Shown: one piece after another, positions 10,536 to 22,111 of the stretch
Layout of the letters: each line of letters starts with the position of its first letter
How positions within the stretch are numbered: the stretch's first letter is position 1
From: Metamycoplasma alkalescens
GTDB lineage: Bacteria; Bacillota_I; Bacilli_A; Mycoplasmatales; Metamycoplasmataceae
DNA length: 64,000 nt
Direction of reading: 5' to 3'
Assembly (NCBI RefSeq): GCF_900476125.1
Contig: NZ_LS991949.1
Span: 248,001-312,000 of the forward strand
Notes under the pieces: generated by a model
Seen by the model: only the letters and a program-made list of their open reading frames with translations
Database searches by the model: none
What the model was told of the DNA's origin: nothing
Made by a program: the position numbers and the translations under genes

Positions 10536-10566
10536 ATAAAATCAGTTTTTTGCTGGTTTTTTTTGT
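10536..10566 (+). terminator. Rho-independent terminator
   Basis: TAAAATCAG and CTGGTTTT pair around a TTTTTTG loop, followed by a T run, just after the lipoprotein stop. Confidence 0.65.
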
Positions 10567-10629
10567 TTTAAATTTTTTAAAAAAATCACACACCTAAATA
10601 GTGCGGATTTTTTGCAATTAATTATTTTA

Positions 10630-11232
10630 TTAACGTCTGTTGTAATATTCAACGATTAATGATTCATCAATTTCTTTAGCAAATTCATGTCTTTCAGGTA
10701 ATCTTGTGTATGTTACTTTAAAGTCTTCACGTTTTAATCAAGATGCAGTTTCCATTACTTCTAGTGCTTTTTTTAATTCGTCATTGTTTTGCAATGAAGA
10801 CTTAATTTCGATCACTGAGTTTGGTTTGATAATCATTGATGGAATATTTGCTTTGTGTCCATCAACAATAACGTGGTTATGATTAACAAATTGTCTTGCT
10901 TGTGCTCTTGTACGTGCAAATCCTGCTCTAAAAATTAAATTGTCTAATCTTGATTCAACTAATTGAAGTAAATTAGTACCTGTAATCCCGCTTTTTCTAG
11001 CAGCAACATTAAATAAGTTTTTAAATTGTCTTTCATTTAAACCATACATAAATCTTACTTTTTGTTTTTCATACATATGCAATTGGTAATCTGATGGTTT
11101 AGATCTTCTAGCACCATGTTGTCCAGGGGCTGTTGTTCTTTTTTTACCTTTTGTGAATTCTTTATTATTTTCTAAAAGTGATGTACCATATCTTCGCGAT
11201 TTTTTAAAAATTGATCCTAAAAATCTTGACAT
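10630..11232 (-). CDS. rpsD: 30S ribosomal protein S4
   Basis: A 200-residue S4. The start is placed at the ATG at 11232 ([20 protein letters not shown]) because GGAAGG lies 7-12 bases upstream; a start 15 bases earlier would lack an RBS. Family segments seen include [29 protein letters not shown] and the S4 RNA-binding domain [19 protein letters not shown] with [14 protein letters not shown]. One TGA is read as Trp near the end (TAS-W-LKRED). S4 nucleates 16S rRNA folding and in many bacteria represses its own mRNA. It is monocistronic here, with a long leader. Confidence 0.97.
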
Positions 11233-11389
11233 ATTTTTTCCTTCCAATATGCAAAGACATTTTAATAATTCTTAACTATATTTTTTTCTCTAATGATTTC
11301 GGGTTACAGCTTAACTTACTCTCAAATTTTAAGCAAAGAAAAAACGTTTAATTAATATTATTATGCTGTGTCAATGCGATAAAATTATA
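11233..11389 (-). promoter_or_regulatory. rpsD leader and -10 box
   Basis: On the minus strand TATAAT lies at 11384-11389, giving an untranslated leader of roughly 140 nt before rpsD. The leader contains CGGGTTACAGC-type GC islands in otherwise AT-rich sequence. Autoregulation by S4 is known in Firmicutes; whether this leader folds for it is inference. Confidence 0.4.
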
Positions 11390-11450
11390 TCCTAATTTAT
11401 TTAAATGTATATTAATTAAATTAAGGAATTTAAACAATAATTATTGTGAA

Positions 11451-12188
11451 TTATTTTTTTGATTTTTTATATTCATCATATTTTTTATTTAATTCATTTT
11501 TTACTTTTTCATAGAAATCAACTACTTTTTTTCATTCTTTTTTTAGATCTTCTGGTGAACTTTTTCCTTTCTTAATAATTTCTTGGAATTTAGTATCTTC
11601 ATATGAACTATATTTATTTAATTCTCCTGAAAGTTTTAATAATTCACCATACAATTTTCCTTCTTTTCCACTATTATAAGCTAAATGTCCTAAAAACTCG
11701 TAGTCATTTCCTATAGTTTTTACAAACTCATTAGAATATTCCTTAACTAGTTTAAATAAGTCACCAATAGTTCTATTTTTTGGATCATGGCTTTTTATAA
11801 TAACTTTTGGAGTTTTTTCATCATTTCTTTTTTCTCCTGAATTTTTAATATTAGCTGATGGTTTTTTATTATTTAAATCCTTTTTCTGGTCATCTTTTTT
11901 ATTAGTTTTAGATGATTTTGGATTTTCTTCATTTTTACTTTCTGATTCTGATATTACATTTGGATCATCACCTTGAGCTTGTGACATTAAATCTTTATTA
12001 TCATTTTTTGAATCTTGTGTTTTATTTGAATTATTATTTTGAGCATCTAACATTAAATTATTTTGATTATTATTTTTGTTTGTATCTTGTTTATTTTCAT
12101 TCTTTTTTTCGCATGAAGCAGCAATCATGATTGGTGAGATAGCTACAAATGAACCTAATAACATACTTATTTTTTTAAATTTAAACAT
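11451..12188 (-). CDS. Surface lipoprotein, low-complexity stalk
   Basis: A 245-residue lipoprotein. The signal peptide MFKFKKISMLLGSFVAISPI ends in lipobox MIAASC (Cys26). It follows TAAGGAGAAAAA. Residues 27-135 are an Asn/Lys/Asp/Ser-rich stalk containing a loose repeat (NLMLDAQ..., DLMSQAQ...). A helical C-terminal domain (TIGDLFKLVKEYSNEFVK..., ELLKLSGELNKY) ends in a Lys-rich tail read through one TGA. It is probably surface exposed after Lgt modification. No enzymatic motif is seen. It stands alone between rpsD and the trxB operon terminator. Confidence 0.8.
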
Positions 12189-12366
12189 TTTTTCTCCTTA
12201 AAATAAGATATTTTTTAATCAAATACTCTGTTTGATTCTTTTTAAAATATCTAACATTGATATACAAATTAAAATTAAAACTTAAGCATTATAAAGTAAT
12301 TTCTAAAAAAAAAATAGTTAAAAATAAGCAAGATTTTGTAAAAAAATGTAATTTTAAGTAGTTTTT

Positions 12367-12402
12367 TTATAAAAAAAGAAGAATTTTAAAACTCTTCTTT
12401 GA
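12367..12402 (-). terminator. Terminator of the trxB operon
   Basis: On the minus strand AAAGAAGA and TCTTCTTT pair around a GTTTTAAAAT loop and run into TTTTTTATAA, about 45 bases after the stop at 12447. Confidence 0.8.
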
Positions 12403-12446
12403 TTTTTTATTCAATAAATTTGATTTTTTAATGTTTTGCTATTAAC

Positions 12447-14003
12447 CTAAAATTTAAAATCAATTAAGGGTTTGTGGTATTTTTTGGTAAATTTGTACAT
12501 AAAATTTTTAATTTTTTTAGCAATATTGCCTTTTGTTTTATTTGTTTCATGGATAATGAAAATTAGATTTTCATTTTTGAAATCATAGATGATGCTCATT
12601 CATTCATTTTTAGCAAAATTAAATTTGGCAATATATTTTTCATTATCATTTTTGAAATAATTCGTGATATTTTCAATTGAATTAACTTTAAGTTGGCCAA
12701 TTTTGTCTTGGACAAAAAGTTTTGTTTCAAAATCACTTAGGTTTTTAAAATCGCAATAATATTTAAATTCTGAAACAAGAAATTGTTTTTGAAAAACAAG
12801 ATTTTGTTCACAAATATCATCATATTTCATTTCCTGAGTTTGATAATAATTAAGCATATCAACAATCACGCTTAAAAAAGCAAATGCATCATAACCATAT
12901 TTTTTTGAATTAGATAAAAAAACATTATATTCTTCATCAAAATACAAAGAATTTTGATCAATGATTTTGTTAGGATTAAAAACCCAATCAATTTTAATGT
13001 TTAATTGCAATTTATCAGCAATTTCTTCGATGTTTTGTTGCTTAATAAAATATGATGTATAAAGGTTTTTAATCGGTTGAAAGTTTTTGTTGATATTAAT
13101 ATGGTAATTATTAATAAAAGCTAAGTAATTACTAATTAAATCACTAATATCAATTAATTCATATTGTAAACAAAGTTTTTTATGATAATTTCTTTTATAT
13201 AAATAAAGTTTTTTAAAATCATATGAAAATTTAATAATGTATTCAACATTTTTTAAATTTGAATAATGTCATCATGAAAATTTAAGTAAGTGAGGTTTTT
13301 CTTCTTTATTTTTATTTTTTAAAACTGTGTAAGCAATATCATTTTTACCCAAGATTCTTTTGACAAAAGTATTTTGTAAACTCGAATTAATAACACCAAT
13401 TTTTAAAAGATGATTGGGGTTTTTTGTAAAGTTTTTTTGCAAAATAAAATCGGTGTATTCTTTAAGAATCTTATTGAAATTAAGTTTTTGATATTCATCA
13501 ATGAATTCTTTGATATCTTCAAATTGCAAATTCTTATATTCTTCCAAAATTTTTTTGATAAATTTATGGTTTATTGGTTCATTATCTTTATTAAAAAAAG
13601 AAATTGCATATTTATTATGATGATTATATTTATGAAGATAGATACTAATTAAAAAAGCATCTGCTGCATCATTTGTAAATTTTAAAAATGCCTCAGATAC
13701 AGGTAGGTTTTTTTCATAAGTGTATAATTTTCCACATTGAAAAGAAATCACATTCACCATTTTTTTCTCAAAGTTTGCTAAAAGTTTATGACTGCCATCG
13801 TTGGCAATCAACATTTTTATTTCAAAGATTTTATCTTTATTTAAAACATTAACAATTGCTTGAGCAAGTAATTTTATTGTTTCTTCATTAAAAGCATTTA
13901 ATTCATCTTTGATTGGGGCAATTATATGGTGATTTTTTGTTTTAAAATTTTTTTGCTCTTCATTCTCTAATTTTCAATGATTGGAAAATAGTTTTCATTT
14001 CAT
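12447..14003 (-). CDS. Protein resembling a degenerate phosphohexomutase
   Basis: A 518-residue protein reading through several TGA codons; it starts MKWKLFSNHWK at ATG 14003, seven bases after the upstream stop. The spacing of one segment recalls phosphomannomutase/phosphoglucomutase: LIANDGSHKLLANF (substrate-fold start), CGKLYTYEKNLPVSEAFLKF, then AADAFLISIYLHKYNHHNKY followed by AISFFNKDNEPINHKFI. In active enzymes the matching places carry a TP-S loop and the phosphoserine motif TASHNP..NGYK. Here the serine motif is replaced, so phosphotransfer looks impossible. The similarity is by eye and could be coincidence. It is the last gene of the trxB / lipoprotein operon. A binding or regulatory role is possible; no function can be assigned. 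Confidence 0.55.
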
Positions 14004-14010
14004 ACTTAAC

Positions 14011-15624
14011 CTACTTGATTGCAATTTCTAATTTATTAATAAAATCATTTACTGCTTTTTCATCATCAATTTTATCCCGTGCGCTGTAATATAAATTACT
14101 ATTTATATACGTTTTAATTGCTCTTCTTAATTCTTCATTAATATTTTCAGAATCAACTAAATCCGTCAATGAAATTAAATTTGTTTGTTTAAGATTATCT
14201 AGCAGCAATAAATTAACCTTTTTTTCTTCTTCATAATTAATTAAGGTTTTATATACTTCTTCAAAATTTTGTGAGGGAAAAACATAATTTAAATTTAAAG
14301 CAAGATATTCAACTGGACTTAATTTAACTTTTTTGTCACCATATTGCCATTCAAGAAGATTATCCTTATCATAAAACCATTTTAAAAACTCATTAACAAC
14401 TTCATTTTTTTCAACAATATCAGATCTAATTCCTGCTAAAAAAAGTCCTTGCATGAAATATGAACCATTTTTTTGTTGTGTGTGTTTTTTTGTTGGTGGG
14501 GTTTTGATTATAAATTCATGTTGGTGTTTTTTAAAAAAATCTAAAGCTTCTTTGGCCGAATAAATTCTTGTTGTCACAATTACAAAGAGATGTTCTAAAA
14601 ATGTTTCTCTTTGAAATCTTTTTGTTGCTTCAATTTGAATGACTTGATTTTTTAAATCTTGATAAAATTCCTTGATAACTTCTTTAAATTGATTTTCTTC
14701 GTTTGGATTTGAACCAAAAAGGCGATTGAAATCAAAGTTATAATTTTCATCGTAATTTATCGCAAATTTAGCGTAATCAGAATCTGCTTTTTTAAACAAT
14801 TGTTCATAAATATAATTTTCAAGATGTCGAACATAAAGAATTTCAAAAGTTTTTTTATTTAATGATTTCTTTATTAAATGACAAAATTGCTTGAAATTAT
14901 CATCGATTGCAAAAATATCATTTCCTAAATCAAGATCCCAATTTTTAACTGCATTTTCATTAAATTCAATTGACGGTTTTTTAAAATTTGAATGATTTTC
15001 TTTTTTAATTAAAGGAAACCATTCGCTTGATTTTTCTATATTCAAAATATTTTTGTTATTAATGTTTTTATTTTTGTTGAAATCATATAAAGATTTTAAA
15101 AAAAAGCATAAAAGTTTTTTATTGATTATCAAAATCTCTGAAGCTAATCCAATTGGTAAACTAAAAATTTCATTTTGATTATTAAAACCTAGACGATTAT
15201 TATAATCAAGAACTTTATTTTCAATTGAACTTTTTTTAGCAATTTCAGATAAATTAACTAAGCGATTATTTCTTTTGATTGAAGGAATAATTGAAGGATA
15301 TGAAAGCACTAAAGATGGTGTGCGGTAATCTTTGATGTTCATTTCTAAATTAACTTTATGATTAACACCACGTTTATTGAAATCATTTCTTAAAATTATT
15401 TGGTTTGAAGCATATTTTTCAGGTAAAGTTTTATTAAAACGATTGACAATTTTTACAATTGCATCATATGATTTTTTCTCACCTTGTTCGACAAATGGAA
15501 TCATTAATGAAACTTGCGGATTTTCGGTGTTTGTGCATGATAATGAAAACATTGAACTCATTGATAAGATTGGGGTTGTTGTTGCTAATAAAAGAAGTCA
15601 TTTATTTTTTGTAATATTTTTCAT
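14011..15624 (-). CDS. Lipoprotein resembling an ABC solute-binding protein
   Basis: A 537-residue lipoprotein. The true start is ATG 15624, giving MKNITKNK-W-LLLLATTTP and lipobox FSLSC (Cys at about residue 33). The first part reads like an extracytoplasmic solute-binding fold: VSLMIPFVEQGEKKSYDAIV, then VNRFNKTL, then a TPSLVLSYPSIIPSI segment, and FSLPIGLASEILIINKKLL as the typical second-domain entry. The C-terminal half contains SAKEALDFFKKHQHEF and FMQGLFLAGIR, as in sugar- or glycerol-phosphate-binding proteins. No permease or ATPase gene is adjacent. It starts five bases after trxB stops and is therefore translationally coupled. The ligand is unknown. Confidence 0.65.
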
Positions 15625-15628
15625 AAAA

Positions 15629-16546
15629 CTATTTAATTATTCTTGATGAAATTGTTTTCGCAACGATTGTACCATCATTTGTGGCAGTTGTAATTTGCCG
15701 AATTCCTTTGGCAACAACATCACCAATTGCAAAAATGTTTTTTTCAGCTGTTTCCATATTATCATCAACAACAATAAAACCTCTTTCATTTAATAAATTT
15801 TTGTTTTTAATAAAAGAAGTTGCGGCTTTAAAACCAATGTAGGGAAATACACCTTTAATTGTCATTTCTTGGATTTGACCATTAATGTTGCAAACAATTT
15901 TTTCCAGATTTTTTTCACCTTCAAGTTTTAAAATTACTGAATTTTCGTGAATGAAAATATTTTTATGTTTTTTTGCATCTTTCACCAATTTAGCTTCAGC
16001 AATAATTCCGTCCCGAACAAAAATATGCACTTCTGAAGCAGTTGAAGCTAAATAGGTTGATTCTTCAAAAGCAGAATTACCACCGCCAATAATTGCACAA
16101 GGTTGATTTTTAAACAAAGCACCATCACAAATTGCACAATAAGAAACACCATTGCCTGTAAATTTATCAATATTTTCAACTTGTGTTGGAACTAAATTTA
16201 TCATTCCAGTAGCAATAATTATTGTTTCAGAAAAATAGGTTTTACCATTTTCTAAATAAACTGCTTTTTGGTTGTCAGCAAGACTTTTTATTTCAATTAC
16301 TTTGCCAAAAATTTGTTTTGCACCATTGTTTTTGGCTTGATTTAACATATTGATTGAAAGTTTTGTGCCACTAATGTAATCAAAACCAGGGTAGTTTTCA
16401 ATTTTTGATTGCTCTATCATTTTTCCACCTGGAGCATGACTTTCAATAAAAGCAACATCATAACCATTTCTTGCTAAATAAATTGCTGCAGTTAATCCTG
16501 CTGGTCCTGCACCAATTATTAAAACATCGAATTTATTGTTATCCAT
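15629..16546 (-). CDS. trxB: Thioredoxin-disulfide reductase
   Basis: A 305-residue flavoprotein of normal length, which uses NADPH to reduce thioredoxin. The FAD-binding GAGPAGLTAAIYLARNGYDV is at residues 11-30, the redox centre is CAICDG at about 135-140, the NADPH-binding GGGNSAFEESTYLA follows, and the C-terminal FAD motif is IFAIGDVVAKGIRQITTA. There is no TGA codon. The ATG at 16546 follows GAAGGATAGAAA. It is the first gene of a three-gene operon with the solute-binding-like lipoprotein and the phosphohexomutase-like gene. Thioredoxin itself is not in the window. Confidence 0.96.
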   Translation of the reverse strand: MDNNKFDVLIIGAGPAGLTAAIYLARNGYDVAFIESHAPGGKMIEQSKIENYPGFDYISGTKLSINMLNQAKNNGAKQIFGKVIEIKSLADNQKAVYLENGKTYFSETIIIATGMINLVPTQVENIDKFTGNGVSYCAICDGALFKNQPCAIIGGGNSAFEESTYLASTASEVHIFVRDGIIAEAKLVKDAKKHKNIFIHENSVILKLEGEKNLEKIVCNINGQIQEMTIKGVFPYIGFKAATSFIKNKNLLNERGFIVVDDNMETAEKNIFAIGDVVAKGIRQITTATNDGTIVAKTISSRIIK

Positions 16547-16592
16547 TTTCTATCCTTCAAAAATAAATTTAAAAAATAAAAATTAGTTAGTT

Positions 16593-17534
16593 TTAAACAC
16601 GAGCTTTTTCAGTGTGTTCAATAAATCTATTTTTTTCAAAATCTCTTTTTAATAATTTACTTCTTGCTTCTTTTGGTTCATATACAATGAAATAAAAAAC
16701 TTTATGTGTTCATTCTTTTCTGTATTTATAGATTTTATAAACATTGTAATTTAGTTTAATTACAAATTCAAATAAAACTAACAACACCAAACCAGTAATA
16801 ATGTATAAAGCTGAAATTACTTTATAAATATTATAGTTATCTTGACGTAGTGGTTCCATACCAAAACGAACGATTCCGTAGTATAAAATATATAGTGCTC
16901 CAGTTGTTCCTGGTTTTAATCAATTGTAATTGTTTAAAATTCAAACTAGAATGATGTATCCAATTAAGTTTGCAACTGATTCATATAAAAATAGTGGTAA
17001 ACGGTAATGTCCATTAATAAACATATGCTCACGAATTATTTGCGGCAAGATTTTAAATGCTAAGGAATTTTCAAGCATGATTTGACCATAAACTTCGTGA
17101 TTTGCAAAGTTTCCTCAACGTCCAATTGTTTGACCAATTAAAACAGCTGGTAAAATGATTGAAAATGCTTTTTTTAGATCAATTGTCTTGGCACTTTTTG
17201 CAAAAACAACATAAACAATACAACAAATTGTTGAAACAATTACTCCCCCATGGATTGATAATCCACCTTCTCAGATAAAAAACATTTTATATCATGGTCC
17301 ATTGACTCAACCGCGGTGTTCGATTAATTGCTGAATTACAAAGAAAAGTCTTGCCCCAATAATTGCTGTTGGTAAAGCAATAAAAATTAAAATTGCTAAT
17401 TGATCAAAAGGTCACTTCTCTCTTTTTCAAAAATAAACAACAGTCAAAATTGATGACAACATTCCTAACATCATTGTTAATGAATAAACATAAAAAGGAC
17501 CAATTTGTAAACTAACACCAGCATAATCTTTCAT
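16593..17534 (-). CDS. lgt: Prolipoprotein diacylglyceryl transferase
   Basis: A 313-residue integral membrane enzyme that moves diacylglycerol from phosphatidylglycerol to the lipobox cysteine. It starts MKDYAGVSLQIGPFYVYSLT after AAAGGAGAAAAATAGCAA. About seven hydrophobic segments can be traced. The Lgt signature IGRWGNFANHEVYG is present, as is the GARLFFVI...GGLSIHGG segment. Several TGA-Trp codons occur. The C-terminal tail is long and basic (KYRKEWTHKVFYF... KLLKRDFEKNRF), a common mollicute feature. It lies between uvrA and trxB and processes the many lipoproteins encoded in this window. Confidence 0.95.
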
Positions 17535-17631
17535 TTGCTATTTTTCTCCTTTCATTTCAATTAAGAAAGTTTTATTAAAATTTAATTTATTTTATTTTCT
17601 AAAATAAATTTGTAATAAATTATATTTTAAT

Positions 17632-20463
17632 TTAAGAATTATTTAAGATTTTATTCAAATATTGTCCAGTGTAAGACTCGGGAATTTTAGCAACTTGTTC
17701 AGGTGTTCCAGTTGCAATAATTTGCCCACCAAGTCTTCCGCCCCCCGGTCCTAAATCAATAATATAATCGGCACATTTAATGACATCTAAATTATGCTCA
17801 ATCACAATAACTGTATCGCCATTATCAATAATTCGGTTTAAAACATTTAAAAGATTTTGGACATCGTATGAATGTAGTCCTGTTGTTGGTTCATCTAAAA
17901 TATATAATGATTTTCCTGTTGGTTTTTTTTGTAAATAAGTTGCTAATTTAACTCTTTGAGCTTCACCACCAGATAGTGTTGTTGCATTTTGGCCTAATTT
18001 AATATAGCCAAGTCCAACATCTAATAATGTTTGAAGTTGATCTTTAATTTTAGATCTTAAAGAAAAGAAATTATAAGCTTGTTCAACAGTCATATTTAAA
18101 ATATCACTAATTGATTTACCATGGTATTTAATTTCAAGTGTTTCATAATTATATCTTTGACCATCACAATGGTCACAAGTAACATAAACATCAGGTAAAA
18201 AATGCATTTCAATTTTAATCACACCATCACCTTCGCATTTATCGCATCTACCTCCTGGAACATTAAAAGAAAATCTTGAACGTGTATATCCACGAATTTT
18301 TGACTCTTCAACATTTGCAAAAATTTCCCGAATATCATCAAAAACTCCAGTATATGTTGCTGGGTTTGAACGTGGTGTTCTTCCGATTGCACTTTGGTCA
18401 ATTTTGATTAATTTATCAATTTCTAAATATCCTGATAATTTATTTTTTTGATTAATATAATTTCCTGGATTTTTAAAAAATGTATCTAATTCTTTGACTA
18501 ATTCTTGATTAATTAATGAAGATTTTCCTGACCCCGAAACCCCAGTTACAGCAATGAATTTGCCAAGTGGAAATTTCGCACTAATATTTCTTAAGTTATT
18601 TGCTGAAGCATTTTTAATGCTTAAAATTTTATCATTTCCTGAACGACGACTTTTAGGAATCTTGATTTCAAGTTTTTTAGCTAGATATTGTCCTGTGATA
18701 CTTTTTTGCTCATTCATGATTTGTTCTAAATTTCCAGCAGCAACAACTTCACCACCATGTTCGCCGGCTTTTGGACCAATATCAACAATGAAATCAGCCT
18801 CACGAATTGTTTCTTCATCATGTTCAACAACAATTAAGGAATTGCCTAATTCAACCATTTTTTTTAATGAATTTAGCAATTTTTCATTATCTTTTTGGTG
18901 CAATCCAATTGATGGTTCATCTAAAACATATAAAACACCAGTTAAATTTGCGCCAATTTGTGTGGCTAAACGAATTCGTTGTGCTTCACCACCTGATAAA
19001 GTTTCAGCTTTTCGATTAAGTGTTAAATATTGTAATCCAACATTAATTAAAAAATCAATGCGATGGTTTAGTTCAATCAAAATTAAGTTTGTAATTTCTT
19101 TTTCCATCTCAGATAACTTAATCTCATTTAAAATTATTTTTAGCTCTTCAATTGATTTATTGCAAATTTCAAAAATATCAAGGTTATTGATTTTGGTTGC
19201 CAAAGCAAATTTGTTTAATCTTTTACCTTTACACTCATCACAAGGCATATCCATTAAATATTTTGAATAATAAACTCTTGCGTCATTTGAAGATGTATCA
19301 AAATATTTGCGCTCAATTTTTTCACATAATCCTTCAATATGTTTTGATCTTTCATAACGGTTACCACTTTCAGCAATAAGGGTATATGTAATATCTTCAA
19401 CTGAACCAAATTTTAAAATTTCAAGTTCAAAATTTGATAAATCTTTGATTGGCAAATTTTTATCAATTTGATAAAAACTTAGTAATTTATCAAATTCTTG
19501 TCATTCTAAATTTGGCGTGTTCATGAAATTTTTATAAAATAAAATCGCACCTTTATTAATTGATAAATTTTTATCTGGACAAATCAGATCTCAAGAAGCT
19601 TTTTGTAACATACCTAAACCCTTACATTTTAAACACATCCCATTTGGTGAGTTAAATGAAAAAAGTCGTGGTTCGATTTTGGGCATATCAAAATCACCAT
19701 GTTCACAACTGTGATAAATTGAATAAGTATTTTTAATTCCATCAAGAACTTCAATTGTTACCAAACCATTTGAATATTGCAAGGCAATCTCAATTGCTTC
19801 AGAAATTCTTGATTTAATTTCTTGCTGTTCTGAAAGGGTGATCCGATCAATAATCAAATCAATATTTCATTTTTTGTTTTTGTCAAGTTTAATTTCATTT
19901 TCTAATTCATAAATTTCATTATTTGCTTTAATTCTTAAAAAACCTTCTTTTTTAAGTTTTGCTAGAACTGTTGCAAATGAACCTTTTTGGTTAATAACAA
20001 TTGGTGACATAATGAATATTTTTGAACCAGGTTTTTGGGTTAAAACATGATTAATAATATCCCTGCTTTTTTGGGCAGTGATTTCTTTTTTATGATTTGG
20101 ACAAAAAGGTTTACCAATTCTTGCAAAAAGTAACCGCAAATAATCATATATTTCAGTTACTGTTCCAACAATGCTCCGAGGGTTATTATGAACTGTTTTT
20201 TGTTCAATTGAAATTGCTGGACTTAGTCCTTCAATACTATCAACATCTGGCTTTTTTGATCCACCAAGAAATTGTTTGGCATAGTTTGATAAACTATCAA
20301 CGTATCTTCTTCTTCCTTCTTCATAAATAGTATTAAATGCAAGTGAACTTTTTCCTGAACCAGATAGTCCTGTAAAAACAATAAATTTATTGCGAGGAAT
20401 TTCTAAACTAATATTTTTTAGATTATTTTCTCTTGCATTTTTGATTATTATTTTATCTTTCAT
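17632..20463 (-). CDS. uvrA: UvrABC excinuclease subunit A
   Basis: A 943-residue ABC-class ATPase that detects DNA damage. The first Walker [21 protein letters not shown] is near residue 32, and the first zinc module is CLKCKGLG...[13 protein letters not shown] signature [14 protein letters not shown] is followed by [14 protein letters not shown]. The second Walker A is [15 protein letters not shown], with zinc module CDKCEGDG..., second signature [15 protein letters not shown] and [14 protein letters not shown]. Two TGA codons, between 19456 and 19866, would split it under the standard code. It starts [20 protein letters not shown] at ATG 20463, with only a weak RBS. Confidence 0.97.
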
Positions 20464-20905
20464 ATTGATTAAATTATATTCAATAAAAAAAATTTAAAAT
20501 TAAAAGATAAATTTTAAATCTTAATACGTTTTTTAAACATCATTTTTATTTGAAACTCATCATTAATTTTTGAAAATTATAATTAAGACTTATTAATAAA
20601 AATAATAAATTTATTTATTAAAAAATTATTATGAACCGCAATTTAATTAGATATTCAATTATAGTTTCAACATATAATTATTTTTAGTTGTATTACTCTA
20701 AAAAAATGCTTAAAAAATAAATACAAAATTTATAAGAAGTCAAATTAAAATTAGTACTTTAAATACTTATCCACCTAATTTTGAACATGACCAATTTTAA
20801 TGTCCTAAAATATAAATATTAATCTTATTTAAGATTTGTTTTTTATTAAATTGATTGACTTATATGCAAATTGAAGATTTATTTTTCCCTTTATTTGTGA
20901 TTTTG
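20464..20905. other. AT-rich intergenic stretch between uvrA and fic
   Basis: No ORF with an RBS is seen over about 440 bases. It holds the divergent promoter space of uvrA and fic. At 20741-20815 a less AT-rich run (CACCTAATTTTGAACATGACC) looks like the end of a lost insertion sequence. Confidence 0.4.
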
Positions 20906-20932
20906 CCCTTAAATTATGGTATATTTAAAGGG
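20906..20932 (+). promoter_or_regulatory. Inverted repeat over the fic promoter (possible operator)
   Basis: CCCTTAAAT at 20906-20914 is the near-perfect reverse complement of ATTTAAAGGG at 20923-20932. The spacer TATGGTAT and flanking TATATT carry the likely -10 region. A further left half-site, CCCTTTATTT, lies at 20887-20896. The AAGGGG ribosome site begins about seven bases after the repeat. Autorepression by the C-terminal winged helix of Fic is inference. Confidence 0.45.
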
Positions 20933-20946
20933 AAAATAAGGGGATA

Positions 20947-21996
20947 ATGATGCGAAATTTTGATTATTCAAAAATTAATGAAATTAAATGAGATTCAGAA
21001 ATACTAAGTTTAATCACAGCAATTTATCATTACAAAGGAAAAACTGAGTTTTTTATTAAACAAGAATCAAAAAAATTGGATCAACTTGTTGAAAATACAA
21101 AAAACGTTAGCACAATGACTTCAAATGAAATTGAGGGAATTATTACAACAACTCAAAGATTTAAAAAAATTATGGCCAACAAGATTTTGCCAAGAAATAA
21201 AAATGAAAAAGAAATTATGGGATATAAAGAAATTTTAAATATAATCAATGATAATTTTGAAGATCTTCCTCTTTCAAAAAACTATATTTTGCAAATGCAT
21301 AAAATAATGTTAAAGTACACTAATAATCCTCTAGCTGGTAAAATAAAAAATGTTCAAAATTACATCACTATAAATTATGCAGATGGCAATCAAGAAATTT
21401 TATTTAAACCTATTTCACCATTCGAAACACCAATTGCCTTAGAAAAAATATGTGATGAATTTAACCAAGCTATTAATAATTTTTTAGTTGAACCGCTTAT
21501 TTTGATTCCAATTTTTATTCATGATTTTTTATGTATTCATCCTTTTAATGATGGAAATGGTAGAATAAGTCGATTATTAACAACACTTTTGTTATATAAA
21601 AGCGGATTTTTTGTAAGTAAATATGTTTCTTTAGAATCTTTAATTGCCAATACTAAAATTGATTATTATCAAGCATTACAAATTGCAGGGATTAACTGAC
21701 ATGAAGAAAAAGAAGACGTTATTCCTTTTATAAAATATATCTTAGGGATTATTCTTGCAGGATACAAAGAATTAAAAGATAAGTCTTTTGTAATTGAAGA
21801 AAAACTTTTAGCAATTGATATTGTAAGAAAAGCTATTTCATTAAAAATGGGAAGTTTTAGTAAACAAGATATTTGTGAACTTTGCCCCACATTAAGTTTA
21901 AGTTCAATTGAAAGATCGTTAAGAAATCTTGTTCAATTAGGAGAAATAAAACTAAAAGGTATTGGTAAAAAAATCAGATATACGAAATTGAAATAA
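20947..21996 (+). CDS. fic: Fic family AMP-transferase-like protein, class II, with a C-terminal winged helix
   Basis: A 349-residue protein. The Fic active loop HPFNDGNGRISR is intact at residues 198-209, giving the catalytic His and the phosphate-binding turn. An inhibitory helix motif SNEIEG lies at residue 59, N-terminal to the Fic core, which defines class II autoinhibited enzymes. The C-terminal part (KQDICELCPTLSLSSIERSLRNLVQLGEIK) is a winged-helix domain, as in many stand-alone Fic regulators. Fic enzymes usually add AMP to a Ser/Thr/Tyr hydroxyl. There are two candidate ATGs, at 20947 and 20950, after AAGGGG. One or two TGA codons are Trp. Gene content around it (toxin-like genes) suggests an accessory island. 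Target unknown. Confidence 0.88.
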
Positions 21997-22111
21997 AATA
22001 AATTTAAAATTAAGTAATATTTTTTTAATAAACAATTTATCAAATCATTAATTTTTTATTTCATAAAAATATATTTATAAAATATAGTTAGTTTTGGTTG
22101 TTTTTAGCTGA

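Noticed and set aside
18554-19270. A long plus-strand ORF of 238 codons
   Set aside because: It is the antisense shadow of uvrA, whose frame is supported by Walker and zinc motifs.
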